Shown here one piece after another: positions 49,762-58,512 of a DNA stretch of 64,000 nt. The DNA comes from Streptomyces seoulensis (GTDB lineage: Bacteria; Actinomycetota; Actinomycetes; Streptomycetales; Streptomycetaceae), in assembly GCF_004328625.1 (NCBI RefSeq), contig NZ_CP032229.1, positions 5,456,001 to 5,520,000 on the forward strand, given 5' to 3'. The number at the start of each line of letters is the position of its first letter. The stretch's first letter is position 1. The notes under the pieces were generated by a model. The model worked only from the letters and a program-made list of their open reading frames with translations. It had not been told where the DNA came from and made no database searches. Both the position numbers and the translations under genes were made by a program.

Positions 49762-51273
49762 ATGGCAACCCTGTCCGTCGCCGCCATCCTGGCCGAGAAC
49801 GCCCGCCGCCGCCCCGACCGGACGGCCCTCGTCGAGGGCGACCTGCGCCTCACCTTCGCCGAAGCCTGGCGGCGCTCCCTCGCCCAGGCCGGCGCACTCA
49901 CCGCCCTCGGCGTACGGCCGGGCGACCGGGTCGCCCTGATGGCCCCCAACACCGCCGAGTTCCCGCTCGCCTACTACGCGGCCATGGCGGTCGGCGGTGT
50001 CGTCGTCCCCGTCCACCTGCTGCTCTCCGCCACCGAGGTGCAGCACGTCCTCAAGGACAGCGGCGCCGGCCTGCTGCTCGCCCACCCCGCCCAGGAGGCC
50101 ACCGCCCGCGCGGCCGCCGAGCCCCTCGGCATCCGCGTGGTCGTCCTCGGCGAGGAGCTGGACAAGCTCGCGGTCGACGCCGAGCCGCCGCACTCCTACG
50201 TCACCCGGTCCGCCGACGACCCGGCCGTCGTCTTCTACACCAGCGGCACCACCGGCGTCCCGAAGGGCGCCGTGCTCAGCCACTTCAACATCGTGATGAA
50301 CGCGACCGTCAACGCCTTCGACGCCAACGACATCCGCCCCGACGACATCGTCCTCGGCGCGCTGCCGCTGTTCCACGCCTTCGGGCAGACGGTCTCCCTC
50401 AACTCCACCTGGCGCGCGGGCGCGACGCTCGTCCTGATGCCCCGCTTCGACGCCGCCCGCGCGATCGAGATCATGGTCGCCGAGCGGGTCAACACCTTCC
50501 ACGGTGTCCCCACCATGTTCGTCTCCCTGGCCGCCGTCGCGGCCGGCGCCGCCGCCCTGCCCGAGCTGCGGCTGTGCATCTCCGGCGGCGCCTCGCTGCC
50601 GGTGGCGGTGCTGGAGAGGTTCGAGTCGGCGTTCGGCGCGCAGATCTGCGAGGGGTACGGCCTGTCGGAGACCTCCCCGGCCGCCACCGTCAACCAGCCC
50701 GTCTTCGGCACCCGCGCCGGCACCATCGGCCACCCGCTGTGGGGTGTGGACGCCGAGATCGCGCAGGCGGACGTCGAGGACCGGGTCGAACTCCTCCCGG
50801 CCGGTGAGCTGGGCGAGGTCGTCATCCGGGGCCACAACGTCTTCTCCGGCTACCTCGGCCGCCCCGAGGCCACCGCGGAGGCGCTGGTCGACGGCTGGTT
50901 CCGCACCGGCGACCTCGGCACCAAGGACGAGGACGGCTTCCTGCGGATCGTCGACCGCAAGAAGGACGTCATCATCCGCGGCGGCTACAACGTCTACCCC
51001 CGCGAGGTCGAGGAGGTGCTCGCCCGGCACCCGGAGATCGCCCAGGTCGCCGTCATCGGGCTCCCCGACGAGCTGCACGGCGAGGAGATCTGCGCGGTCG
51101 TCGTCCCCGCACCGGGCGCCACCCCCGACGCCGCCGCGATCACCGGGTGGTCCAAGGAGCACCTCGGCAAGCACAAGTACCCCCGCCGCGTGGAGTTCAC
51201 GGACGAACTCCCGCTCGGCCCCAGCATGAAGGTGCTCAAGCGCGAACTGCGCGCCCGCTACACCGCCCGCTGA
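49762..51273 (+). CDS. AMP-forming acyl-CoA synthetase
   Basis: This 503-residue long-chain type acyl-CoA ligase shows the AMP-binding motif VFYTSGTTGVPKGAVLSH, EGYGLSETSPAATVN, GWFRTGDLGTKDEDGFL, DRKKDVIIRGGYNVYPREVE and the C-terminal Lys in MKVLKRELR. It activates a carboxylic acid, probably a fatty or dicarboxylic acid, to its CoA thioester. It follows the thiolase gene and probably works in the same beta-oxidation-like route. The length and all catalytic residues are normal. Confidence 0.93.
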   Translation: MATLSVAAILAENARRRPDRTALVEGDLRLTFAEAWRRSLAQAGALTALGVRPGDRVALMAPNTAEFPLAYYAAMAVGGVVVPVHLLLSATEVQHVLKDSGAGLLLAHPAQEATARAAAEPLGIRVVVLGEELDKLAVDAEPPHSYVTRSADDPAVVFYTSGTTGVPKGAVLSHFNIVMNATVNAFDANDIRPDDIVLGALPLFHAFGQTVSLNSTWRAGATLVLMPRFDAARAIEIMVAERVNTFHGVPTMFVSLAAVAAGAAALPELRLCISGGASLPVAVLERFESAFGAQICEGYGLSETSPAATVNQPVFGTRAGTIGHPLWGVDAEIAQADVEDRVELLPAGELGEVVIRGHNVFSGYLGRPEATAEALVDGWFRTGDLGTKDEDGFLRIVDRKKDVIIRGGYNVYPREVEEVLARHPEIAQVAVIGLPDELHGEEICAVVVPAPGATPDAAAITGWSKEHLGKHKYPRRVEFTDELPLGPSMKVLKRELRARYTAR

Positions 51274-51319
51274 GCCACCGGCGCCCGGCCGGACGTGTGC
51301 ACATAGCATCAGTCTCCGC

Positions 51320-52081
51320 ATGAACATGATGACGCTCTGGCACATATCCGGCTGGGAGTTCGCCGCCCTGGCCCTCGCCGCCCTCCTGGTCGGCTTCTCC
51401 AAGACCGCCGTCAGCGGGGCCAACACGGTCAGCCTCGCCGTCTTCGCGGCCGTCCTGCCCGCCCGCGCCTCCACCGGCGTGCTCCTGCCGCTCCTCATCG
51501 CGGGCGACACCTTCGCCGTGCTCACCTACCGGCGGCACGCCCACTGGCCCACCCTGTGGCGGCTGTTCCCCGCAGTGGCGGCCGGGGTGGTGGCGGGCAC
51601 CCTGTTCCTCGCCCGCGTCGGCGACGGGATCGTACGGGTCTCCATCGGCGTGATCCTGCTGATGATGACCGGCATCACCCTGTGGCGACGGCGCCAGGAG
51701 GCGACGGAGGACGTCAGCACGCGCACCGGCCGGGCCACGGCGGGGGCGTACGGCGTGCTGGGCGGCTTCACCACCATGGTCGCCAACGCCGGCGGACCGG
51801 TGATGTCGATGTATCTCCTTTCCGCCGGCTTCCGGAAGATGGGCTTCCTCGGCACCTCCGCGTTCTTCTTCCTCATCGTCAACGTCGCCAAGATCCCCTT
51901 CAGCGCCGCGCTCGGCCTGATCGACACCGACTCGCTGCTGCTGGACGCCGCTCTGCTGGTCTTCGTCGTCCCCGGCGCGTTCCTCGGCCGGTGGGCCGTG
52001 CACAAGATCAACCAGCGGCTGTTCGACCGCATCGTCATCGTGGCGACCGTGGTCGGGGCGGTCGAACTCCTGCTGACCTGA
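51320..52081 (+). CDS. TSUP (TauE/SafE) family transporter
   Basis: This 253-residue membrane protein has about eight helices in two repeats: AALALAALLVGFSKTAVSGA in the first and YGVLGGFTTMVANAGGPVMS in the second. The GFSKTA..GAN and TM.ANAGGP pairs are the TSUP signature. Family members move sulfite, sulfoacetate or other organosulfur anions across the membrane. It lies 46 bases after the ligase gene and may be part of the same transcript. The substrate cannot be told. Confidence 0.9.
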   Translation: MNMMTLWHISGWEFAALALAALLVGFSKTAVSGANTVSLAVFAAVLPARASTGVLLPLLIAGDTFAVLTYRRHAHWPTLWRLFPAVAAGVVAGTLFLARVGDGIVRVSIGVILLMMTGITLWRRRQEATEDVSTRTGRATAGAYGVLGGFTTMVANAGGPVMSMYLLSAGFRKMGFLGTSAFFFLIVNVAKIPFSAALGLIDTDSLLLDAALLVFVVPGAFLGRWAVHKINQRLFDRIVIVATVVGAVELLLT

Positions 52082-52102
52082 CCGGATGCGTACGCTCACC
52101 CC

Positions 52103-52876
52103 ATGTCCGCGCACGTCCTGATCCTCGGCGGCACCACCGAGGCCCGCCGCCTCGCCACCGCCCTCTCCGCCCGCCCCGGTCTCCGGGTCACCACCTCCCT
52201 CGCCGGGCGGGTGAGCCGGCCGGGAGCGGTCGACGGCGAGGTCCGCATCGGCGGGTTCGGGGGCGCGGCGGGGCTGGCCGACTGGCTGCGCGCCCACCGG
52301 GTGACCGCACTGGTGGACGCGACCCACCCCTTCGCGGAGCTGATCACCGCGAACGCGGCGGAGGCGGCTCGGGCGACCGGAGTTCCGCACGCGGTCCTGC
52401 GCCGCCCCGGCTGGGACCTCGCCGACGACTGGTACCCGGTGGCCTCCCTGGAAGAGGCTGCACGGCTCGTACCCCGCCTGGGACAAAGGGTGTTCCTCAG
52501 CACGGGACGGCTCGGACTGGCCGCCTTCGCGGAGCTGACGGACACTCAGTTCGTGATCCGCTCGGTGGAACCACCGGAGCCGCCCCTGCCCCCGCACCGC
52601 GAACTGGTCCTCGCGCGCGGCCCGTTCACCCTCGCCGACGAGCTGGACCTGCTCCGGACGCACCGCGTCGACGTACTGGTGACGAAGGACAGCGGGGGAG
52701 CGGCGACGGCAGCGAAACTCGCCGCCGCCCGCGCGCTCTCGCTGCCCGTGGTCGTCGTACGCCGCCCCGAACTCCCCTCCGACGTACGGGCGTTGCCGGA
52801 CGTGGACGGCGTACTGGGCTGGCTGGCCGGGATCATTCCCCCCGGGGGTTCCTGCGCAGCAGATACGTGTCCATGA
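52103..52876 (+). CDS. cobK: Precorrin-6A reductase
   Basis: This 257-residue protein is CobK, which reduces precorrin-6A with NADPH in aerobic cobalamin synthesis. It shows LILGGTTEARRLATAL, SLAGRVSRPGAVDGEVRIGG, ALVDATHPFAELITANAAEA, VFLSTGRLGLAAF and DVLVTKDSGGAATAAKLAAA. All the blocks of the family are present. Its last 44 bases overlap, convergently, with the end of cobF. The rest of the cobalamin genes are not in the window. Confidence 0.93.
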   Translation: MSAHVLILGGTTEARRLATALSARPGLRVTTSLAGRVSRPGAVDGEVRIGGFGGAAGLADWLRAHRVTALVDATHPFAELITANAAEAARATGVPHAVLRRPGWDLADDWYPVASLEEAARLVPRLGQRVFLSTGRLGLAAFAELTDTQFVIRSVEPPEPPLPPHRELVLARGPFTLADELDLLRTHRVDVLVTKDSGGAATAAKLAAARALSLPVVVVRRPELPSDVRALPDVDGVLGWLAGIIPPGGSCAADTCP

Positions 52877-53606
52877 TCCAGCCCTTGCGCTCCCGCGCCT
52901 CCGCCCGCACCCGCTCGATCTCCGGACCGGCCTCCGCGAGCGGCCCGGAGACCAGGATCTCGTCCGGGGTGCCGATGTACGCGCCCCAGTAGATGTCGAT
53001 GTCCTCCCCGGCGTACTCCCGGAACGCCTGGTGCGCGTCGAGCATCACCACCACGTCGTCCACCCCCGCCGGGAACCCCTCCGCGAGCCGCCGCCCGGTG
53101 GTGATCTGCACCGGCCGCGCCACCCGGTTCAGGCCGGTCCGGTGCCGGGCGACCAGCGCGGAGACACTGCTGATGCCGGGCACCACGTCGTACGTGAACT
53201 CCACCGCGCCCGCCGCCAGCACCTCTTCCAGGATGCCGAGCGTGCTGTCGTACAGCGCGGGGTCGCCCCACACCAGGAACGCGCCCGTACCGTCCTCCGC
53301 GACCTCCTCCGCGATGAGCCGCTCGTAGATCCCCGCTCGGGCGGTCCGCCAGTCCCCGACGGCCGGCGAGTAGGCCGCACCGCCCGCCCTCCGGTCCCGC
53401 TCCGGGTCCCGGGCCGCCACCACCCGGTACGACCCCTCGGGCAGCTGCGCGTCCAGGATGTCCCGGCGCAGCCGCGTCAGATCACTCTTCACCTCGCCCT
53501 TGTCGAGCAGGAAGAACACGTCCGTGCCACGCATCGCCCTGACCGCCTGCAACGTGAGCTGGTCGGGGTCGCCCGCACCGATACCGATGACATGAATCTT
53601 TCGCAC
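52833..53606 (-). CDS. cobF: Precorrin-6A synthase (deacetylating)
   Basis: This 257-residue SAM-dependent methyltransferase is CobF: KIHVIGIGAGDPDQLTLQAV, FFLLDKGEVKSDLTRLRRDI, FLVWGDPALYDSTLGILEEV, VVPGISSVSALVARHRTGLN and IYWGAYIGTPDEIL. It methylates C1 of precorrin-5 and releases acetate, giving precorrin-6A, the substrate of CobK encoded on the opposite strand. The GTG start gives the family N-terminus. Converging cobK and cobF with a 44-base overlap could let the transcripts interfere. Confidence 0.94.
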   Translation of the reverse strand: MRKIHVIGIGAGDPDQLTLQAVRAMRGTDVFFLLDKGEVKSDLTRLRRDILDAQLPEGSYRVVAARDPERDRRAGGAAYSPAVGDWRTARAGIYERLIAEEVAEDGTGAFLVWGDPALYDSTLGILEEVLAAGAVEFTYDVVPGISSVSALVARHRTGLNRVARPVQITTGRRLAEGFPAGVDDVVVMLDAHQAFREYAGEDIDIYWGAYIGTPDEILVSGPLAEAGPEIERVRAEARERKGWIMDTYLLRRNPRGE

Positions 53607-53746
53607 CCGCCGAGTCTGCCGCACGGGGTGAAGGGCGCTGGATACGGGGGCGGCGCGACGGGAACCGGAACGCCCGCCGGGCCGTGGTAATGATCAAGGC
53701 GGGAGCGACAGGGATCTTCCCGCCCACTCGATGACGGAGGCTCAGC

Positions 53747-54466
53747 ATGACGAGAACGACCCGCGCGGCACTGCTCCTCGCGGCCACGGCCCTCACCCCG
53801 GCCCTCCTTCTCTCCACCCCAGCGTCCGCCGCCGTCCAGACCGCGACGGCCTCGGCGACGGCGTCCGCCCCGGTGGACCAGATGTCCGACGACGACGTCC
53901 GGGTCGCCATCGCCCGCATACTCGCGGACCCGGCGAGCGGCAGGGCGGTCATCCGCGAGGCGAACAAGGCGCTCGACGGCACGATCGCGGACCAGCGCGC
54001 GTTCCTGGAGACGGGCTACCGGCTGGCGCAGGCCGAGGACGACCGAGTGGCCATCGCCCGCATCCTCGCGGACCCGGCGAGCGGCGTGGCCGTGAAGCGG
54101 GAGGCGGGCAAGGCGCTGGACGGCACGATGGACGACCAGCGGGCGTTCCTGGAGACGGGCTACCGGCTGGCGCAGGCCGAGGACGACCGAGTGGCCATCG
54201 CCCGCATCCTCGCGGACCCGAAGAGCGGCGTGGCCGTGAAGCGGGAGGCGGGCAAGGCGCTGGACGGCACGATGGACGACCAGCGGGCCTTCCTGGAGAC
54301 CGGTTACCGGCTGGCGCAGGGCGAGGACGACCGGGTGGCCGCCCTGCGCATCATCGCCGACCCCAAGTCCAGCGCCGCCCTCCGCGCGGCCGCCTCCGCC
54401 GCGCTCGACGGCACGCTGGAGGAGCTGCGGTACTTCATCGCGGTGGGGCAGTACCAGGTGCACTAG
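53747..54466 (+). CDS. Secreted ALF-repeat protein
   Basis: This 239-residue protein has a signal peptide (AALLLAATALTPALLLSTPA, then SAAVQ). Four helical repeats of 48 residues follow, each with the pattern DDRVAIARILADPxSG, then VxREAxKALDGTxxDQRAFL and ETGYRLAQ. These are ALF repeats, short alpha-helical repeats found in secreted actinobacterial proteins. The last unit is more divergent (LRAAASAALDGTLEELRYFI). Repeats two and three are nearly identical in DNA. Function is unknown; binding or a surface role is likely. No enzyme domain is attached. Confidence 0.88.
   Translation: MTRTTRAALLLAATALTPALLLSTPASAAVQTATASATASAPVDQMSDDDVRVAIARILADPASGRAVIREANKALDGTIADQRAFLETGYRLAQAEDDRVAIARILADPASGVAVKREAGKALDGTMDDQRAFLETGYRLAQAEDDRVAIARILADPKSGVAVKREAGKALDGTMDDQRAFLETGYRLAQGEDDRVAALRIIADPKSSAALRAAASAALDGTLEELRYFIAVGQYQVH
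53888..54463 (+). repeat. Four tandem 144-base repeats inside the ALF gene
   Basis: The units begin at 53888, 54032, 54176 and 54320. Units two and three differ at only five of 144 positions, three of them silent third-position changes and two together replacing Ala with Lys. Units one and four are more diverged. Confidence 0.92.
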
Positions 54467-54554
54467 CCCCCCGGCGGAGCTTCCCCTCCTACCTGGGTAC
54501 TCGGCACTTCCGGTGAGCCCGGACGGTCCGGGTTCCGCTGACGGAGGCGCCGCC

Positions 54555-55436
54555 ATGTACGACAGCCCCCTCGCAGGCCGTACCGTCGTCGTGACCGGGG
54601 CCGCGCGCGGCCTGGGCGCGGCCCTCGCCCATGCCTTCGCCGAGCGCGGCGCACGGCTCGCGCTGCTCGGTCTGGAGCGGACGGAACTGGAGGGGGTGGC
54701 CGCCTCGCTCCCGCCGCCGGTGATCGCCCTGGAGGTCGACATCACCGACTTCCACGCGCTGGAGCGAGCGGCGGTGGAGGTACGGGACCGGCTCGGTGCG
54801 CCGTCCGTCGTCGTCGCCAACGCGGGGATCGCCGAGGGCGGCCCCTTCGCCGGTTCCGACCCGGAGTCCTGGCGGCGGGTGATCGACGTCAACCTCGTCG
54901 GCAGCGCCCTGACCGCGCGGGCGTTCCTCGCCGACCTGCTGATCACGTCCGGCTACTTCCTCCAGGTCGCCTCGCTGGCCGCGTTCGGCACCTCGCCGAT
55001 GATGAGCGCCTACTGCGCGTCCAAGGCCGGCGTCGAGTCGTTCGCCCGCTCCCTCCAGGCCGAGGTCGCGCACGAGTCCGTCGGCGTGGGCATCGCCTAC
55101 ATCAACTGGACCGACACCGACATGACCCGCGACGCCGACAACTACCCCGTACTCCGCGAACTCCGCGCCCATATGCCGGCCCCGGCCCGCAAGGTCTACC
55201 CGGCGGCGGTGGTCGCGGAACGCCTGGTCCGCGCGGTGGAGCGCCGGCGCACGTCGGTGTACGTACCGGCGTGGCTGCGGCTCGCCCAGTGGGGGCGCGC
55301 GGTCCTGCCACCGGTCGTACGGCACGTCTCCAGCCGGGCACTGCCGCGCCTGCAGGAGGAGCGGGCGCTGCCGCCTACGGGGCTGCTGGGGGCGGGGGGA
55401 GTGGCGGACGAGGCGTGGCGGGGGCGGCGGGTGTAA
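54555..55436 (+). CDS. Short-chain dehydrogenase/reductase with C-terminal extension
   Basis: This 293-residue classical SDR has TGAARGLGAALAHAF, VANAGIAEGGPF, LQVASLAAFG and YCASKAGVESFARSL. After the usual fold comes a basic extension with VYVPAWLRLAQWGRAVLPPV, as in membrane-associated SDRs of the sterol/lipid type. NADP(H) use is suggested by LGLERTELEG less clearly than in other SDRs here. GGAGG lies seven bases before the ATG. Its last 62 bases overlap the end of the DUF309 gene on the other strand. Confidence 0.9.
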   Translation: MYDSPLAGRTVVVTGAARGLGAALAHAFAERGARLALLGLERTELEGVAASLPPPVIALEVDITDFHALERAAVEVRDRLGAPSVVVANAGIAEGGPFAGSDPESWRRVIDVNLVGSALTARAFLADLLITSGYFLQVASLAAFGTSPMMSAYCASKAGVESFARSLQAEVAHESVGVGIAYINWTDTDMTRDADNYPVLRELRAHMPAPARKVYPAAVVAERLVRAVERRRTSVYVPAWLRLAQWGRAVLPPVVRHVSSRALPRLQEERALPPTGLLGAGGVADEAWRGRRV

Positions 55437-55938
55437 GGCGCGGCGCCTCGGCGGCGGCGTCGACGGGGGCGGCGGTCCGCTCCACCCGCCCGGCGAGATC
55501 CTGGGCCCAGCCGGCGAGGGCGGGGAGATCGAGGCCGTAGGGGAGGGACCGGCCCTGTCCGGACCAGGCCGTCACCGCCGCCGCGCCCCGGCGCAGGAGA
55601 CGAGGCCCGCCGGTGACGTTGCCCCGCGCGGAGTGGGTGAGGCCCACGGCGATCTGGGCGAGCCCGCGCCACAGCTCGCGTTCGGCGTCGGGGCCGGACT
55701 TCCAGGCGTCCTCGAACACCTCGTGCGCGTGGAACGGCTTCCCGGCGTCCAGCAGCGCCTGCGCCTCCGCGACGGTCTCCGCCGGGCTCCGCACCACCCC
55801 CTCCGGCTGCCGCTCGACCCCTTCGGCCCCGTACGGCAGCGGCCGCCCCAGCCCGTCCCGAGGCCGCGCGTTCCGCGCCCGCCCCTCCGTGTCCCGGTCG
55901 CGCCCGCCGCTCTCTCCGCCCGCCTCTGCGTCTGCCAT
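55375..55938 (-). CDS. DUF309 family protein
   Basis: This 187-residue protein contains the DUF309 core: AQALLDAGKPFHAHEVFEDA, WRGLAQIAVGLTHSARGN and GGPRLLRRGAAAV. FHAHEVFED is the family hallmark, probably a metal or ligand site. The N-terminus is a 60-residue charged leader and the C-terminus is Pro/Ala-rich, both disordered. Function is not established. It is convergent with and overlaps the SDR gene by 62 bases, and its upstream region carries the promoter area of the second tRNA-Pro. Confidence 0.85.
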   Translation of the reverse strand: MADAEAGGESGGRDRDTEGRARNARPRDGLGRPLPYGAEGVERQPEGVVRSPAETVAEAQALLDAGKPFHAHEVFEDAWKSGPDAERELWRGLAQIAVGLTHSARGNVTGGPRLLRRGAAAVTAWSGQGRSLPYGLDLPALAGWAQDLAGRVERTAAPVDAAAEAPRLTPAAPATPRPPLPPPPAAP

Positions 55939-56044
55939 GCGGCCGATTCTCCCCCTCCTCGCCCACGACCCGCTTCGGAGGAGTCCCCTACGTGGGGTAA
56001 AGTGCTGTTCGCGCGATCACGCGGGTCACCGCGAGTGAGCGCAT

Positions 56045-56118
<74 letters not shown>

Positions 56119-56135
56119 CTCGTGAGAGTCGCAGG

Positions 56136-56173
56136 TAAGGGCCGGTTACGGAGAAATCCGCAACCGGCCCTTT
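56136..56173 (+). terminator. Terminator after second tRNA-Pro
   Basis: AAGGGCCGGTT-A-CGG pairs with CCG-C-AACCGGCCCTT around AGAAAT, with one A-C mismatch, ending in TTT. It is a diverged copy of the terminator at 1645. It also lies just after the leftward AraC gene stop and may serve both. Confidence 0.85.
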
Positions 56174-56188
56174 CGCCGTTCGCGGGGG

Positions 56189-57217
56189 TCACTCCGCCGT
56201 ACCCCTGCCGCCCAGGTTCCTCAGATAGGAAGCGGGTGTGCTCCCGTAGGTCGCCTTGAAGTTCCTGATGAAGTGGCTGGCGTCCGCGAACTGCCAGCGT
56301 GCGGCGATCTCGGAGATCCTCGCCGTGCCGCCCAGCCGCCTGAGTTCCGCGTGTGCGCTCTGCAGACGGCGGCGGCGAACGAAGGCCATGACCGTGTCAT
56401 CCGCGTCCGAAAAGGACCGCTGGAGTGTGCGCAGCGACACCCCGACGTTCTGGGCGACCATGGCGGGCGACAGGCGAGTGCTCCCGAGGTTCTTCTCGAT
56501 GAAGTTCCGGGCGGCCGTCACCGTCGCGTTCGGGTGGTCCTGGATGGCGGACGCACGCTGATCGAAGAGCATGCCGGAGAAGAGAGCCGTGCACGCGTCC
56601 GCCGCGAGAGCCTGCGCCGAGGCGGAGCGGTGGAGATCGTCGCGGCTTTTCTCGACCGCCTCCAGGAAGTTGAGCAGGAAGCGGACCTCGGGGGTGCTGA
56701 CGTCCGCCAGGTACGACCCGGTGACGCTCCCCGGTGACGCGGCGCGCGAGAACACCAGGTGCCGCGGGATGGTGACCACACGCACGCGCGTCGCGGGTTC
56801 GCAGTAGAACTCCCAGGAAGCCTTCGTGTCACGGATGCAGATACGGCCCGGTGTGACGACGTGCGAAGCCTGCCTGCTGGTGAACAGGATTCTTCCTGCG
56901 GTGACCAGGTCCGCCACGACGGGGTCCTCTTCCCGGTCGTCACCCGAGATCCCCGACAGGGAGTCGCAGTACACGCTGATCGACAGGAGGCTCTCGAAGT
57001 ACTGGCCGTTCGCCAGGAACCGGAATCCGCTGCGGGCGTCGGGCTCCGGGATGGCCAGATGGTTCAAGTGGGCGAGGGGTCCCCCCTCCCAGGCCCGGAC
57101 GATGTTCTCGGTGCGGTCGGTCTGCCGAACGGGCAGGTGTATCGCGGAGCGAAAATCCGTCGGGTGGCTCCGGCTCGACTGCGCGGATTCCGTGCCGTTC
57201 GCTTCTTGGTGAATCAC
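56189..57217 (-). CDS. AraC family regulator
   Basis: This 342-residue protein has an N-terminal AraC-binding-like domain (SISVYCDSLSGISGDDREED, VTPGRICIRDTKASWEFYCE) and a C-terminal double helix-turn-helix (SPAMVAQNVGVSLRTLQRSF, RLGGTARISEIAARWQFADA, SHFIRNFKATYGSTPASYLR). The layout matches FeaR/AraC-binding-2 regulators that control amine or aldehyde catabolism. Its neighbours are an alcohol and an aldehyde dehydrogenase, which fits. The GTG start has AAGAGG five bases upstream. Base composition drops upstream of the gene (57218-57435), which holds no other gene and probably its promoter. Confidence 0.9.
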   Translation of the reverse strand: MIHQEANGTESAQSSRSHPTDFRSAIHLPVRQTDRTENIVRAWEGGPLAHLNHLAIPEPDARSGFRFLANGQYFESLLSISVYCDSLSGISGDDREEDPVVADLVTAGRILFTSRQASHVVTPGRICIRDTKASWEFYCEPATRVRVVTIPRHLVFSRAASPGSVTGSYLADVSTPEVRFLLNFLEAVEKSRDDLHRSASAQALAADACTALFSGMLFDQRASAIQDHPNATVTAARNFIEKNLGSTRLSPAMVAQNVGVSLRTLQRSFSDADDTVMAFVRRRRLQSAHAELRRLGGTARISEIAARWQFADASHFIRNFKATYGSTPASYLRNLGGRGTAE

Positions 57218-57435
57218 CTGAGCCTCTTCTCAAGTGCATCTTGATCCGATCGCAGACTCGTCGGCGATCTAACTCACCGCATATACGGGTTGTCCAAATG
57301 ATCAACAGCCGAGCGGCGCGGAAATTCGATCCCGGTTCTTCGCGCCTGCTGGCAAAGGCGCCACGGGGCGAGATTCGGCGCTCCTGTTCCATCCTTACGC
57401 CGCGGGTCGCGCTCACGGTCGCCGGCGGGGGTCGC

Positions 57436-58512
57436 CTAGTCCTCGAAGACGATGACCAGCCGGCCGACGACGTCCCCCCGGCCCAGAGCTTCGAGGTTCT
57501 CGTTGACGTCCTCGAGCTTGACCTTGGTGACATCGTGTTCGACGAGGCCCTTCTCGGCGAGCGAGAGCACCTCCACCAGGTTCGCGTGATTGCCCCAGAA
57601 GGAACCGAGGTAGGTGCGCTCGGTGCCCACGAAGGGGAACTGGGCGATGCTGACGTGATCGCTCATCAGGCCGACGCTCGCCACCACTCCCTCGGGGCCG
57701 AGCAGGTCGAAGGCCATCGGGATGGACTGCTCGCTGCCGACGCAGTCCAGGACGGCGTCGAAGGCCGCGCTGCCGGTGAGGTCCTCCAGCTCGCTCTGGA
57801 TGGCCTCGATGGACTTGTCCCTGACGTTGATCGCGTAGTCGGCGCCGTTCTTCTTCGCCACGTCGAGCTTGTTGTCGGACCGGGCCAGAGCGACTACGGT
57901 CGCGCCGCCGCCGAGAAGCTTCGCGTACTGGACGCCGTAGCTGCCGAGGCCGCCGATGCCGGTGACGCCGACCACCCGGTCGGGGCCGATCTTCCCGGTG
58001 TCCCGGAGCTTCTTCATCGCCCGGAAGGGGGTGAGGCCCGCGTCGGTCATGGGGGCGAGCAGTTCGGGCCGCTTCGCGGCCTCCTCGGAGACCGGGATGG
58101 CGTGGTTGTACTGCACGGGCATGTACTCGGCGAATCCGCCCTGCGGGCCGAAGCCGACCCACCTGCCGTCGCCGCTGCAGAGCTGTTCGTTGCCCTCCCG
58201 GCACTGGCGGCAAGTACCGTCGCCCCAGCTCGGATTGACCACGACCATGTCACCGACCGCGTAGTCGACCGTGTCCGGGACGTCACTGCCGAGCTTGACC
58301 ACGCGGCCTGCCACCTCATGACCCGGGATGTAGGGAAAGTCCACGGGAAAGGGGCCCTTGAAGTAGCCGTCGAGGAGTTGGTAGTCGCTGCGGCACATAC
58401 CGACCGCGGCCACCTTGACGAGGATCTCGTCCGGTCCGGGTTCGGGGACGGGGACCTCCTCGATCCGGAGCGGTTCGTTGTACCCGTGCATTCGAGCTGC
58501 GCGCATCTTCAT
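57436..58512 (-). CDS. Zinc-dependent alcohol dehydrogenase, AdhP-like
   Basis: This 358-residue medium-chain dehydrogenase has zinc ligands in VGMCRSDYQLLDG, PGHEVAGRVV and the structural-zinc Cys of TCRQCREGNEQLC. The nucleotide-binding motif is VTGIGGLGSYGVQYAKLLGG, and VALARSDNKLDVAKKNGADY follows. It interconverts alcohols and aldehydes. The start is ATG behind AAAGGCGG. Between it and the AraC gene lie 218 bases; to the right is a 588-base gap to PEBP. It could feed the aldehyde dehydrogenase at 59819. Confidence 0.92.
   Translation of the reverse strand: MKMRAARMHGYNEPLRIEEVPVPEPGPDEILVKVAAVGMCRSDYQLLDGYFKGPFPVDFPYIPGHEVAGRVVKLGSDVPDTVDYAVGDMVVVNPSWGDGTCRQCREGNEQLCSGDGRWVGFGPQGGFAEYMPVQYNHAIPVSEEAAKRPELLAPMTDAGLTPFRAMKKLRDTGKIGPDRVVGVTGIGGLGSYGVQYAKLLGGGATVVALARSDNKLDVAKKNGADYAINVRDKSIEAIQSELEDLTGSAAFDAVLDCVGSEQSIPMAFDLLGPEGVVASVGLMSDHVSIAQFPFVGTERTYLGSFWGNHANLVEVLSLAEKGLVEHDVTKVKLEDVNENLEALGRGDVVGRLVIVFED

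Noticed and set aside
48460..51525. 1021-codon leftward frame opposite thiolase and ligase genes
   Set aside because: It is antisense to two clear enzyme genes, with low-complexity Gly/Val/Asp/Ala content typical of high-GC shadow frames.
52081..52103. Cobalamin riboswitch before cobK
   Set aside because: Only 21 bases separate cobK from the transporter gene, far too short for a riboswitch, and none was seen upstream of cobF.
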